Notes: generated from the sequence alone by a model not told the origin. Counted from the stretch's first letter, positions 35,103-47,219 are shown. The stretch: 64,000 nt of DNA from Anthonomus grandis grandis (GCF_022605725.1 NC_065550.1:744001-808000); one strand, 5' to 3'. Numbers and translations: made by a program.

Positions 35103-37142
35103 CAGGGTGTCCCCTAATTAATTAGACATAGGTTAATGTAGGATACCTGACAAGAAAATAAACCGTTTGAGCTCAATATTGCTTAGCAAAATGTTATTGG
35201 TTTTCGTTCTACGGGGTGTTAAAACTAATTTTTTACCAAACATTTATTGAAATATTTTGGAATCCACTGGACAGATTAACCTAAAATTTGGCGTAATCTT
35301 ATTAATTGGGATGAAGAACACGAATATGATATCTGTTTTGCCATTGCCACTAGATGGCGCCACATACAACAACATTGAGTGATTAAAAAGGTCATAACTT
35401 TTTTGACCTTCCGTACGTACAACATTTGCGAGTGAAAATAATAAAACAGCATTTAATTCTAGTCAAAAAAGGTATACTTCTTTGATCTCCAAAAAGTAGA
35501 CCGTTTTCGAAATAAACGCATTTTTTTATTAGGTTGCGTATGAACACTTAATCTAAAATTTAATTAACAACGATAAAATTAGAAAAGGCTGTTGATTATA
35601 ATAATTGTTCAAAATGTTCACCATCCACTAGGACACATTGTCTAATTCTTTTATTTAAATTTTGCCTGACTCCAAACAATGATTCTTCTTGGGCCCTGAT
35701 GGTATTGACTCCTTCCACAATCTTTTGCCACAATTCCTGACGGTTATTTATTTTATTTTTATACACAAGTGATTTCAAGTAGCCCCAGAAATAAAAATCT
35801 AAGGGATTAAGATCGGGACTACGCGCAGGCCACGGATATTCACTACCTCTACCAATCCATTTATGAGGATTGAAGATTGAATCCTCAAGAAATTTAGATA
35901 ACGTTCGCCATTAAGCTTAGCTGGCAATTTAAACGGTCCCACAATACAATCCCCAAAGATACCACCCCAAATATTTTCATGTTGAAAATGGTGTTTTGGA
36001 AGGCATGAGGATTTTCCAACGAATAGATATGATTGTTTCGCCAATTAAAAACACCTCTCCTTGTGAACGTGGCTTCATCCGTAAATAAAATTTTATCACA
36101 AAAAAATTGATCATTCAATTGGCGCTCTCTTAAAAATTGACTGGATTGGGGTCTTGCAGGAAAGTCTTGAGGAAGAAGATTTTGAACTGGAGTGAAATGA
36201 TACGGATACAGTTATTCTTGGCGTATAATTTTGGACACTGAAGATTTCCTTACACCAGTGGCTGCCTCAATACGTCTTGTGCGGGTTTCAGGATTTTTGA
36301 TAACACGAACCAAAATTTCATCTTCCATATCTGCTTCAATTGGTCTTCTTGGTCTTCCCGCATTTACGTTTTTTGAACGAAATGAGCCCGTTTCGCCTAA
36401 TCTATCGTACAACGCTTTAAATGTTTGATGATTCGGCTGCCTTCTATCCGGATACAGATCTAAATAACGCTGCGCTGCTCTTCGACTACGAAAATTTTCT
36501 TGAGCATATACACATACCATATCCCGCATCTGAGCATTAAAAAAATCATTGTGACGCGGCATTTTTAAGCGAAAATAACACAACATGAACACGAGCTTTA
36601 GCCAAATTAAAGACTTACTTATTAATCCTTCACCTTGACAGGTCGTAGTTATGATGTGTTCATCCTAGGCAAAGCCTACTTTGTAAAACTCCGATAATAA
36701 TTTGTTCATACGCAACCTAATACAAAAATGCGTTTATTTCGAAAACGGTCTACTTTTTGGAGATCAAAGAAGTACCTTTTTTGACTAGAATTAAATGCTG
36801 TTTTATTATTTTCACTCGCAAATGTACGTACAGGGAGGTCAAAAAATTTATGACCTTTTTAATCACTCAATGTTGTTGTATGTGGCGCCATCTAGTGGCA
36901 ATGGCAAAACAGATATCATATTCGTGTTCCTCATCCCAAATAATAAGAGTACGCCAAATTTTAGGCTAATCTGTCCAGTGGATTCCAAAATATTTCAATA
37001 AATGTTTGGTAAAAAATTAGTTTTAACACCCTGTAGAACGAAAACCAATAACATTTTGCTAAGCGATATTGAGCTCAAACGGTTTATTTTCTTGTCACGT
37101 ATCCTACATTAACCTATGTCCAATTAATTACGGGACACCCTG
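35103..37142 (-). mobile_element. Mariner-type element B with ~440-bp inverted repeats
   Basis: Tips CAGGGTGTCCC and GGGACACCCTG lie between TA duplications (35101-35102 and 37143-37144). The inverted repeats are about 440 bp long and include GGCGCCATCTAGTGGCAATG. A second tip-like motif (ACGGGGTGTTAA, 35211; complement TTAACACCCTGTA, 37024) lies 109 bp inside both ends. It carries the transposase relic at 35596-36562. Confidence 0.85.
35596..36562 (-). pseudogene. Mariner-like transposase B, second catalytic region deleted
   Basis: Starts MPRHNDFFNAQMRDMVCVYA; helix-turn-helix with LDLYPDRRQPNHQTFKALY and GRPRRPIEADMEDEI. LYPYHFTPVQNLLP leads to LFTDEATFTRRGVFNWRNN (first catalytic Asp). 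After GERYLNFL the text jumps to HKWIGRG, so the DGAP segment with the second Asp is missing. SPDLNPLDFYFWGYLKS holds the third Asp; it ends VDGEHFEQLL. Frameshifts and a stop lie near 36215 and 35900. Confidence 0.8.
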
Positions 37143-38314
37143 TATAAATGATATGCTAAAACTTAAATTGAAATGATTACTTCTTGGTTTTGCGGATGCG
37201 GCAATATTTTGTAAAGCTTTTTTTTTTTGTAAAATCTTGGCAACTATTGAAAATTCTAATTGAAAGTGATTTTTTAGAGTTGAGCAATTGAGTGGTTTCA
37301 ATGTCATAAGTTAACGCTTAATGTAGAAAAAACAAAAACCATTTTCAGCCTGTAAGAATTTACTCCCAAAACTTAAAATTGACAATTTAACAAGATAGGA
37401 GCTACATATTAAGGAAGTGGCTCAGAAAATCAGGGGACTTCTTCCAAAATTTATTTACCTAAAACACTATACATTTTAAACAAGAATAAAATGTGTATTT
37501 GTTTTTAGTTTAAAGTCATTTATCATATGTTATACTAGATTGTGGAGAAGTCTCTGAAAATCATTAAAAATGTTAATGACTATGCAAAAATGGTTCTTAA
37601 ATTATTAAAAAAAAGATAAAATGTATCTAACAAAGCAACTTTTTGCCTAAACCAAAACCTTAGATCTGCGCCAGTTTACTTGGCTTAAAATACTTAAAAA
37701 TATTATTAAAAATGGAAAAATTAGTTTACAAATTTAGACACAAGACGAAATATCTCAGCATATGCAATAACAACTAGAAAAACTCGGGACCAAAGAATTT
37801 TAAAGATTTTTATTTATTTTATCAAATAGTTTTGTTTTGAGTTGAACTTATTAATATTATGGAATTACAGCAAATGCTCTAAATACAAAAATCATCTTTC
37901 ATTTATAATAATATTTATTTATTTTTTTCATCAAATGGAGGTAAATTTAACTTACAGCCACAAACCCTGACGACGAAAAACTAGGGTACATCATAAGTCC
38001 GTTATATTTCGTGCAATCCGTAATTTTTCGTTAACTTCTAAAGTAAAATGACACATTGAAAGATATCCCTTCACAGCCTTTTAGTTTTGCATAACATTCT
38101 GGTTTTGTAAATGTTACCGCTACAGTTTGGGGTTCCTAAATGATAAATGACACAAACATAATTTTCTGTATTAGTGAAATTAACATTTTAGACGTAATTA
38201 ATTCTCTTTAACAAAAATTTAGATAAATTAAAAAGCGTATTAGCTATTAAAACTAGATAACACTTGTGTAACCATCTTATACTTGTTTATTACATAATAG
38301 ATATCTTTTTTTAG
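37143..38314 (+). other. Calnexin intron, no recognised insert
   Basis: AT-rich sequence ending ATCTTTTTTTAG, a strong polypyrimidine-AG acceptor. Nothing else recognised. Confidence 0.6.
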
Positions 38315-38455
38315 ACTGCTGTTGGATTTGAACTCTGGTCTATATCTCGGGACATTCTTTTCGATAACTTAATTATTACCGAAGAAACTGACGTGGCCGA
38401 AGATTGGGCTTCGGCTACTTTTGATATAAAAAGACAGAAGATTACTAGCCAATCG
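38315..38455 (+). CDS. Cnx: Calnexin exon, end of the lumenal domain
   Basis: An exon of 47 codons between TTTTTTTAG and GTAAGT, phase 0 on both sides. It encodes TAVGFELWSISRDILFDNLI, then ITEETDVAEDWASATFDIKR and QKITSQS. In calnexins this segment follows the P-domain and returns to the beta-sandwich lectin fold; GFELWS and DILFDNLI are conserved positions of it. It joins the 22283-22574 exon across a 15.7-kb intron filled with LINE, pogo and mariner DNA. Confidence 0.93.
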
Positions 38456-39231
38456 GTAAGTATTTTAATGAATAATAATTAATGGACAGTATTATATTAT
38501 TTACTTCATATTTTAAATTCATTTTAAAGTATAGAGAAAATGGTAATTTTTCGTCTTAAACATTTTTCAACTTTTTTTTTATAGATGTTACAGGCATTAA
38601 ATTACCTCAGGAAAGAGGTTTCTTAACTTTAATTTGTTCTTTATTTGGGTGTGAAATATTTTTTTTACATTTTTTTTACAATATTTAAATAAATTAAAAA
38701 AAAGCGGAAAGTAAAAAATAGGGACAACAAAAGAATAGGATCCCATAGTAATAAAAAGTCATATAAAATGGGCAGTCATTTTTATATTTGTGATTTTTAC
38801 AAAAAAAAAAAGGAAAATTTTATAAAAAATGGTAAAATCGTTGGTTTTTTTATATTGTCAAAATTTCACGGATTTCCGAAAATCTGTGAGCAGCTTAATT
38901 TTTAAATTATTTTACTTTAAATTTTTTTATTGGTAAAATATAATATACAAATATTACATTTTTAGTCTATCAAAAAAAATCTAATCTAAAAATTAAAAAA
39001 AAAAATCCAAGTAGGCTAAAAATAATTGCCTTCAAATAATTTAAATCTTGTGGTAATACCTCATTACCATAACCTACAAAGTTAACCTTTAAATACACTT
39101 CTTTTTCACAAAAAACTTCTTTTTAAACTGTTCAAAAAATTGTTTTTGAAACGTACAGTAACGAAATAAAACTGTCCCAATTTCCTTTATAAACCTAGTT
39201 ATACGACTATCCTATATTTTCATTTAAATAG
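38456..39231 (+). other. Calnexin intron (776 bp)
   Basis: Short intron, GTAAGT to AAATAG, with AT-rich low-complexity sequence and no recognised repeat. It is the only calnexin intron here without a clear transposon. Confidence 0.65.
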
Positions 39232-39369
39232 GTGAACAATACAGATACGGTATGGGGTAGAATCAAGCAGTCCGTAGACTATAATCCTTTTGGTTGGGGC
39301 ATATACTTCGTCTACTGTTCTATACCCATCCTATGTTACATTTACTATATTTATCTCTGCGTAAAAGAG
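39232..39369 (+). CDS. Cnx: Calnexin transmembrane exon, version 1 (alternative)
   Basis: 46 codons between AAATAG and GTAAAA, phase 0 on both sides. The text is VNNTDTVWGRIKQSVDY, then NPFGWGIYFVYCSIPILCY and IYYIYLCVKE. The hydrophobic stretch (about residues 20-41) is a single membrane helix followed by CVKE. Calnexin has one membrane anchor, and the next exon (42641) encodes another in the same phase, so the two are best read as mutually exclusive. This version is richer in Tyr/Phe and has an N-glycosylation-type NNT near its start. The donor GTAAAA is weaker than that of the other version. If both were included the tail would end up in the ER lumen. Confidence 0.85.
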
Positions 39370-40228
39370 GTAAAATAATTTATATTTTTAGTAGTACGCT
39401 GCTAGAAGCTGCTAGTTCATTGAAGGCGTAATAGAATTAGGCGTTGGCATAAATCATATAAAAAAGAGTTTTATTATTATAAAATACAAATCAATCAACG
39501 AGCGATCTTTCCTACTAGATAAAACATCCATCAGTTAAAAAGTAACTAAATAGTGATTAAAAAGTACCTAAATGTAAAAAATAATAAAGACAAAAAGATG
39601 AAGATATTAAAGCTTACAAAATTGTTGCAAATTTTCAATGCAATATTTTCAATAAAAAGGCAAATATCAAAAATATATAAACAAAATATCACATTATTTA
39701 AAGATATCACAAAGAAAATTAAACATTGAAAAAAAAAACCGAAATCCAAAGCTTACACACATGGTTTTTTTACCAGTCATGATTAAATTAAGTCAGACTA
39801 CTAAAATGCTTTACTTTTAAAATGCAACAAATCTTTCACAAAATCGAATCAAAGTTTTTACAGACTTTATGGTATGTTAATTGAGGGTTAAAAATCTTAA
39901 TTCTTAAATAAATAAGAGAGTTTCTAGCTAATCAATTCTTTGGAATATTGAAGTTCTTTTTGGTATTATAGGGCTTTCTAAAATTATCGCTGGTAAGATG
40001 GAATTTGCATTTTTTTATAACTAAGCACGTGTTCCCAATATAAACAAATAGTACAATGCCATTACCTTTAAATATCTAAATAAAGGCGCACAGATCTCTC
40101 TAGATCATTTACGACAAACATAACTAATTGCTTTTTTTGTAAAAGAAAAACAGAATTGAAAAGATATTCCCTGCAGCATCCCCAAAAAGGAATTCCATAG
40201 CGCAAGTGTCTTTTAATGAGAGAATTAT
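39370..40228 (+). other. Calnexin intron, 5' part
   Basis: AT-rich intron sequence up to mariner-type element C. No gene or repeat recognised. Confidence 0.5.
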
Positions 40229-40230
40229 AT

Positions 40231-42386
40231 AGGGTGATTCATTAAGAATGGGCAGTCTCTGAACTGGAGATACTATACACCAAAATATGGCGATTGAGCT
40301 TAACATGTCTTATACAAATGTTGCAGGTTTACAAGATACAGGGTATTTAAAGTTAGAATTTTAATTTGAAATTTCTTAATACATTTGTGATTTTAAGCAG
40401 TATCGTTTTGAAAATTGGTGACTTTATGTGTTTTGACATGAAAATTACGAATTTTGTGGTGAATTTAGCATCATTTATACAGGGCGTTAGTTACACCCTG
40501 TTACTTAGGTAAATTACAACATATCTTTTTTGCCTAATCAGTTATGGCTAAAACGACTAGAAAATCTAAAAGGCAGTTCAATTTTGAATAAAAAAGGTAC
40601 TCGTTTATTTCATGTAACTCTATCAGCTTTTAAGTTATTTGCATTTTAAACATTTAGCGTAAAAAATCCTAAGCCACCACGGTATTACATTGGCTTAATA
40701 GGAATTTATTCTTTTAAATTACTACTATGCTGGGTAATAACAGTAAAGACAACAAATAACAATCAGTGACAATATTAAAAGAAAACTTCAAAGTAAATGC
40801 TCAAAATGTCCGCCTTCCACTTCAATACACTTTGTAAGGCGTCTCCTTAAAGATGTTTGAATATTATATAACATTTCTCAATTATTTTTGGTAATATTAG
40901 CAGTTTCTTGAATTTTCTGTCGTAATTGTTTGATGAAATTAATTGTATCTTTGTAAACCATGTCCTTCATGTGTGACCATATTGAGAAGTCTAGAGGATT
41001 TAAGTCTGGACTTCTAGGTGGCCAAACAAATTCTCTGCCACGCCCAATCCACCGGTGAGGAAAATGTGCGGCGCCCCGTCTTGCATAAACCACATGTTCC
41101 GCCTTATGACTAGTGGTACATCTTCTAGTAGTGGGTTTAACTGTTGTTCAGGGAAGTTTAAATAGAGGGGCCCGTTCAGATTAGGAGGAAGTTCAAAAGG
41201 ACCAATAAAAAAACCAGATATCACTTCACACCAAATATTTACTTTGAATTCATGCCGAAAATGTCGTTCCTTTAGAGCATGAGGATTTTCGAAGTCCCAC
41301 AAATGATTGTTTTTCCAATTAAAAAAACCTCGTCTAGGAAACCTCGCCTCATCGGTAAAGAAGGGCATTAAGAAATTCCTGGTTTTCGGATTATTTATCT
41401 AGCATAAATTGAGCAAACTGTAGGCGAACTGGTAAATCTTGAGGTAGCAAATTTTGGACAGGAGTATAGTGATATTGACGGAGATTCTCTTTCTTTAAAA
41501 TTCTTTAGATAGACGATTGACTTATTCCTGTTGCCGTACTTAAGATCTGGTAATATCTTAAGTACTGAGATCTGGATTTTACGAAATACGAGCTAAAACC
41601 TCTTCTTCATCATCGACGTTGATATTTTTTGGAGCACCATTTAAGGTTTTAGGGCGAAAACACCCTGTTTCGCCGAGGCGGGTATAAATACGTCTGAACA
41701 GTTTGTGATTGGGTTGTCTTCAATTTGAGTGTAATTCTAAATACCTTCTGGCTGCACCAAGTCCACTATAATTTGACTGAGCAAAAACCCAAATCATATC
41801 ACGCATTTCACTGTTGGAATATTCATTATGGCGTGGCATTTTCTTATTTTAAAATTTTTACTACAAAAAATACTCTCTTACTTAGTGACAGTAAAATTGT
41901 CATTTAATTTCTTTACACAAAAAACTGATAAGTGGTGACACAAGTGTACTTGAAAAAAAGTCAATGTAATAATGGTGGCTTGGGATTCTTTACGCTGAAT
42001 GTTTAAAATGCAAATAACTTAAAAACTGATATAGTTACATGAAAGAAACAAGAGTACCTTTTTTCTTCAAAATTGAACTGCCTTTTATAACTGATTAGAG
42101 AAAAAAAGATATGTTGTAATTTACCTAAGTAACAGGGTGTAACTAACGCCCTGTATAAATAATGTTAAATTCATCACAAAATTCGTAATTTTCATGCCAA
42201 AACAAATAAAGTCGCCAATTTTCAAGACAATACTGCTTAAAATCACAAAATTATTTAAAAAATTTCAAATTAAAATTCCAACTTTAAATACGCTGTATCT
42301 CGTAAACCTGCAACATTTGTATAAGACATGTTAAACTCAATCCCCATATATTGGTGTTTAGTATCTTCAGTTTAGAGATTGATATG
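40231..42386 (-). mobile_element. Mariner-type element C with ~450-bp inverted repeats
   Basis: The left part AGGGTGATTC...GTCTCTGAACTGGAGATAC and the complement of the region ending near 42386 match over about 450 bp, inner limits CCTAAGCCACCAC and GGTGGCTTGGG. Tip-like motifs repeat inside: TACAGGGTATTT (40337, 108 bp in) and TACAGGGCGTTA (40478, ~249 bp in), with mirror copies on the right. The right end is worn. It lies between the two alternative transmembrane exons. Confidence 0.75.
40860..41839 (-). pseudogene. Mariner-like transposase C, frameshifted
   Basis: Starts MPRHNEYSNSEMRDMIWVFA, followed by a helix-turn-helix with RQPNHKLFRRIYTRLGETG; several stops follow. YHYTPVQNLLPQDLPVRLQF precedes PFFTDEARFPRRGFFNW (first Asp). 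IGPFELPPNLNGPLYLNFPE, then MWFMQDGAPH (second Asp), a frame change, PHRWIGRGREFVWPPRSPDL and NPLDFSIW (third Asp). All three catalytic residues are visible, spread over frames. Confidence 0.8.
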
Positions 42387-42640
42387 GCACCACACTTAAA
42401 AGAGTTGATGGAAATGTGGCATATAAGATCCTGAAAACCGAAAAGTTTTTAAATTTTATGGTAAGACAGATTGTCTGCCAATTACAACCAAAATGTGGCA
42501 CAGTATATTATATAATCGGAATTTTATGCTTTAAAGCCTTTTTCCCTTAATTAATTTTCTGTATCTTACATAATGGGGTTTAAGTGATTTTATTTAATTT
42601 AGTAAATATTTGGAAATAGTAGAGCTAGTATTTTTTTTAG
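42387..42640 (+). other. Calnexin intron 3' end
   Basis: Ends in TATTTTTTTTAG, a strong acceptor for the second transmembrane exon. No other signal. Confidence 0.6.
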
Positions 42641-42757
42641 GCAAGCGTAATGGAAAAAGTCGCTAATTTCACCAACCAATATCCCTACCTCTGGGCTGTA
42701 TATATCTTAATGCTAGCTGTACCAGTAGTAGTTTTGATATATGTATGTCAGCGAAAG
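42641..42757 (+). CDS. Cnx: Calnexin transmembrane exon, version 2 (alternative)
   Basis: 39 codons between TTTTTTTTAG and GTAAGT, phase 0 on both sides. It reads ASVMEKVANFTNQYPYLW, then AVYILMLAVPVVVLIYVCQR and K. The helix LWAVYILMLAVPVVVLIYVC closely fits the classical calnexin membrane anchor, where a Trp-rich start, VYIL and a central Pro are typical, and a basic QRK faces the cytosol. NFT is a potential glycosylation site. It is 21 nt shorter than the 39232 exon. I judge this the ancestral form and the other a diverged duplicate. Confidence 0.9.
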
Positions 42758-43275
42758 GTAAGTCCTATAGTTAGTAAAATTTTAGTTAAACTGTGGCCTA
42801 ATTTCAATAAAATTTGCAATCCTTCCATTTGAATCTTTTAGATTAAAAAATCCCTAACATACAGTTCCTTTACTTGAAATAGCTTACCACTCTTTTAAAA
42901 AAAAATCATTTGTTATTACATTTTATAATTCTTTCAAGTATTTATCTTGATTTCTTATAGCCTCCATGCTTTCGAAGTCATTTTTCAATTTATTCCTGCC
43001 ATTTAGGGGATTTTAATTTTTTTTTCCAGGATTTAAAGCGATTTTTGATATATTTCAAAAGTTTGGGAGTGACATTCTTCCGATTCATGAAGTGTCATTC
43101 TTCCGCATAACCGATTAGTTCATTTGGTGAGTTGTAAAACGACACTGATACGATCTGTCGGTAGTGTTGTTACGTACAAGTCGTGACGATCCTTCATGTA
43201 AATCATAAGTTACATTGTGAATTGTTTTTATACCTTATTTACAAAATGCAATTTTTGAGTTATGACGTTCTTCTA
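42758..43275 (+). other. Calnexin intron, 5' part
   Basis: AT-rich sequence. GTGACATTCTTCCGATTCATGA followed by a near repeat of GTCATTCTTCCGCAT at about 43070-43110 is the only local oddity. No gene. Confidence 0.5.
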
Positions 43276-45760
43276 CAGGGTGTCCTAAAAATCAACGATA
43301 AGCCAAAAAAGGGCAGTAGACCAGGTGCTCAGGGATTCAAAAAATATATTAAAAAAATCTCGAGTACTTTTAAAATTATAGGCATTCATAGAAAACCGAA
43401 AAAAATGGACGCCACCTGTTGACCTTTTTAGTACTGTAGTTACAAATTTTTGAATTTCTTAACATTTTTTTTAATGTAACTCTGAATAACCCTTCGATAA
43501 ATTAAAAAAAAAAAAATTCAAATACGACTCTTCACATTTTAACAAATCAGATTTTTGCTTAACTTGTGTTAAAAATTGTGTCTTTTGACCATCTTTTTCC
43601 AACTTTCACTAACTGTTCTGGAAAAGAAAGTTACTTCACTGTGGGGCAAGTGATTTCAAAAGTTGGCGTATCTAATCTAGTTTTCAAAATGGTAAGATAC
43701 TTGCTAGATTATTGGTTCAATAGGGGTATTTTTTTTAATACATAGTCAAATGTACGCCGCTACTCGAAGCAAAGTTAATAATTGTATAGTAAAAATAAAT
43801 TAAATAAAACTTCAGTCGCAGCTAATGTTCATGTTGTCTGCCTCCATTTCTGATATTACGTTTTACATTGGATTAGGGTACATTCTTTCTTAATTTTAAT
43901 TTCTCACTTTTTATTAATTATTGTTCTCCGTAAAGAAGATAAATTTAAGTAATTTATTTAAATTGGGTGAACATGGCGCCAGGCTATTCTTCTACCCCGC
44001 CCTATCTACCTGTACGGGTATTCCCTGTTCAGAAATACTACTACAGGGTAAGTAACAGAGATAGTGACGCAACTTAGGTAATTAAGACATTTGCTACTGC
44101 AGTACTTTGCTATCCTCTGTTTACTACGCATATTTCTATATTCGTATTGATTTCGTGTTCTATTTATTTTGTCTTTTATGGATTTTTCATTAATTTGGCT
44201 TGGTTTACTGGATTTAATTTGGATTTTGGCTCTTTTCTGGACTATCGAAAACCGTGTGATTGTTTAGTTAGTAAACTAAATCATGTCAGATCGTTATACT
44301 GCGTGAGAATATGCTAACATGTATCTCATCTATGGTTGATGTCCATGCAATGCTAATGCTGCCGCTAGACTGTATCGTCAAAGGTAACCAAACGAAGAAC
44401 GCTACCCGGATTAAAGAGTATTTCTAAATGTGTATCGATTACTTCCAAAGAGCCGATTCCCAAAACAAACGGGTGGTGCAGGCTGACCGCGTTATTATAC
44501 GATGTCGAAGTCTTACTAGAAATTGCACGTGATTCGAGTACCTCAGTATATGGAATAGAAACAAGGACAGGCGTGTCTAAAAGTTCGGCACGTCGAATAT
44601 TGAAAAAAAAACAGTTACGTACAACGAGTACAAAGTTTATTACCTCGAGACTCCCCGGCAAGACTTGAATTTTATCAAACAATGTTGTAAACAAGATCCG
44701 CAATTCTTGGAAATAATTGTATGGTTCGATGAATCGACTTTTAAGAAGGATGGATACATAAATCTCCACAACATACATGAGTGGCATGTGGAAAATCCAT
44801 ATTTAAACCAAGGGGACCGTTCACAATACAGTTGAAAGTAAACATGTGGACAGGAATAGTAGAGTTATTGGACCATTCGAGTTGCCGGAAAATTTGAACG
44901 CCGAAGTTTCCTTAGATTTCTTGGAAAATTATTTACAACACTTACTAGAAGATGTGCCACTTAATATTTACCGAAACATGTGGTTTCAACAAGACGGCTG
45001 CCCACTATGTTCGTCCGGTAAAGGAATTTCTGGACAGAGAATACTCGAACAGGTGGATAGGGCGGGGATGGAACGATGGCGTGGCCGCCACGTTCACCCG
45101 ATTTAAATCTTTTGGATTTGTTTTATTGGGAAGCAATACAAGAGAAAGTCTACAACAATCCTATAAAAGACGTAGCTGAACTGCGCTGAAAAATTCAGGC
45201 AGCCGCTGAACATATTAACAATGGAAGATTTACCCGATTAATAACGCGCTCTTTTGAACTCTAACTCTTTTTCATTTATTTGTTTTGACTGTACAATTAT
45301 TAACTTAGCTTAGAGTAGTGGCATACATTTGACTATGTACTAAAAAAAATACGCCCCTATTGAACCAACAATCTAGTAAGTACATTACTATTTTGCAATC
45401 TAGATTAGATACGCCAACTTTTGAAATCACTTGCCAAACAGTAAAGAAATTTTCTTTTCCAGGACAGTTAGTTAAAGTTGGTAAATGATAATCAAAAGAC
45501 ACAACTTGAACAAAAATATGATAATTTCGTAAAAATGTGAACAGTTTTGTTCGAATTTAGTTTTGTAGTTTATCGGTTATTCAGGGTTACATTAAAAAAA
45601 ATGTTAAAAAATTTGTAATCACCGTACTAAAAAGATCAACAGGGGTGTCAATTTTTTTCGGTTTTCTATGAATGTAAAAGTATAAATAAAGTAAGTAAAT
45701 GTTTTTTTTAAAATCCCTGAGCACTTGGTCTATTGCCTAACGATAAGTATTCAATTACTA
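43276..45760 (+). mobile_element. Mariner-type element D with long inverted repeats
   Basis: Left tip CAGGGTGTCCTAAAAATC. The left ~500 bp (43276-43790) matches the complement of about 45300-45760, for example ATTGGTTCAATAGGGG against CCCCTATTGAACCAA. The right tip is worn. It carries the + strand transposase relic at 44400-45263. Confidence 0.75.
44400..45263 (+). pseudogene. Mariner-like transposase D, multiply frameshifted
   Basis: IIVWFDESTFKKDGYINLHN (first catalytic Asp), then HEWHVENPYLNQ. IGPFELPENLNAEVSLDFLE, NMWFQQDGCPLCSSGK (second Asp; Pro/His after it altered), then in other frames the worn WPPRSPDLNLLDLFYW (third Asp) and KDVAELR. The N-terminal helix-turn-helix is not readable. 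Confidence 0.7.
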
Positions 45761-45789
45761 AATGATTTATTTTATCATTGATATTCGAG

Positions 45790-46303
45790 AGCAAACTCTA
45801 TCCTATTAATATTGGTCCCTGACATGGGTAATTTAATGTTATTAACATCGGCTATAATATTCAAGAAATGGTCGTGACACAAAGAAAAAGTGTGATTGAA
45901 TTACACAAAACAGATTCATCCTGCTATGCACCATTTGTAACCAAATCTTCGAGCATGGTACTGTCTATTGGGGTAAAATTACTAAATTTAAAATTACTAT
46001 CCACATTTGAAAACTTGAGTTACCTGCTACAGCGTAACGCAAACGCATGCCTGCCCAACACACAAGTAGCACCTAAAATATATTGTGATGGCATTGAGAT
46101 TATTTAAATCAATAATGATCATAATCAGTCTTATTTCTCAAAATTTGAAGGTGATACTGGGCAAGCTTTTCTATTATCGGTTTCATTATTGCAATCATAT
46201 TTAGTTTAATAGTTATTATTTGCTGGTTCATAATTGACGCACCTCTTGGTGAACCTGAAAAAGATACCGTTGCTACTTATCCAAACGCACCAATTTTTAA
46301 TTA
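45790..46303 (+). pseudogene. Unrecognised fragment ending in a single membrane helix and short tail
   Basis: One frame is open from 45868 to 46107 (EMVVTQRKSVIELHKTDSSC, LPNTQVAPKIYCDGIEII). After a frame change, DHNQSYFSKFEGDTGQ is read. In a further frame FSIIGFIIAIIFSLIVIICW forms a membrane helix, followed by FIIDAPLGEPEKDTVATYPN and APIFN-stop near 46303. The layout suggests the C-terminus of a type I membrane protein. I do not recognise it; it could be a relic of a retroelement gene or of a host gene. Confidence 0.35.
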
Positions 46304-46560
46304 AATATTTATTTAAAACTTTGACACCCTGTATCTTTGGAACGAAGCATTTTTCGAATATAGTTTACAGTACAAACTAATATTATTTTGAAGTTTTCTA
46401 TCTGCCATTTAAGTTTCCGCTTTCGAAACTGGATTAGCATGCAGATAATCGCGTATAGCGCAACCGACAATAGTGTTGATGCCCTTATTGCACCTCTTGA
46501 ATTTTCAATGAATGGGAAATCTTGTCACTGTCTTGCGGCTGTTTAACTAGACGTTAAAAT

Positions 46561-46801
46561 TGACGAAAAACAAATAAAAACACAAAGTCACGGTCTCACA
46601 ACATGCAATTTAACGGGCTACACGTGTTTCGTTCTAGTTAGAGCATCATCAGGCCTTTAGAAGCCATCCACATACTTCACAGTACATAAATAAAGAACCC
46701 GTTAAATTACATGTTGTGAGACCGTGACTTTGTGTTTTTATTTGTTTTTCGTCAATTTTGTATGTTGGTCTCTTAGAGAAGAATGGATGAGATTTTTGGA
46801 T
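46561..46801. mobile_element. Palindromic PLE-type terminal repeat unit, second copy
   Basis: Same structure as 8301-8555: inverted arms with GGTCTCACAACATG and its complement CATGTTGTGAGACC. Flanks TAGACGTTAAAAT (46548-46560) and TAGATGTTAAAAT (46802-46814) form a 13-bp duplication with one change. The right arm lacks the ribozyme core, so only one hammerhead is present. Two insertions with different duplications of about 12-13 bp show that the palindromic form itself moves. Confidence 0.75.
46605..46670 (-). ncRNA. Hammerhead ribozyme (PLE type)
   Basis: Minus-strand order: AGGC, CTGATGA, stem II GCTCT-AACT-AGAAC (one mismatch against the 8430 copy), GAAA, CACGTG, TA, GCCCGTT. Stem I GGC/GCC is kept. 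Core complete; stem II slightly weakened. Confidence 0.7.
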
Positions 46802-47219
46802 TAGATGTTAAAATATTTTAACCAATTTTTTATTTTTAAAGGTTTAGTTGGATAAATGGTCAAATAAAATCTCGGCCTGTATTAGGCCTTCTTCAGAGCA
46901 CTACAAAATTTAAAAAAAAAAAAACGTAATTAAGGCACATGTAGACAAGTTAAAACGATATGTTATATACTGGTCAAAAAAAATAATTATCAACGATCAA
47001 AATACACTAAAAAACATTAAATAAGTATTTTAAAACTAAAAATCTTAGACTATTCAATGACAACTTTAATTGTTTATATACATCTTTAAAACATAGAGAA
47101 AAAAAATTACAAAAAAAAAATTGTCTGAAAGATAAGCCGGTACTGTTAATAATCAACTCTTCCAAATTGCGTTCAAATGTGAAAATACAGCAAAACAAAT
47201 ATATATAGTAGACAAAAAA

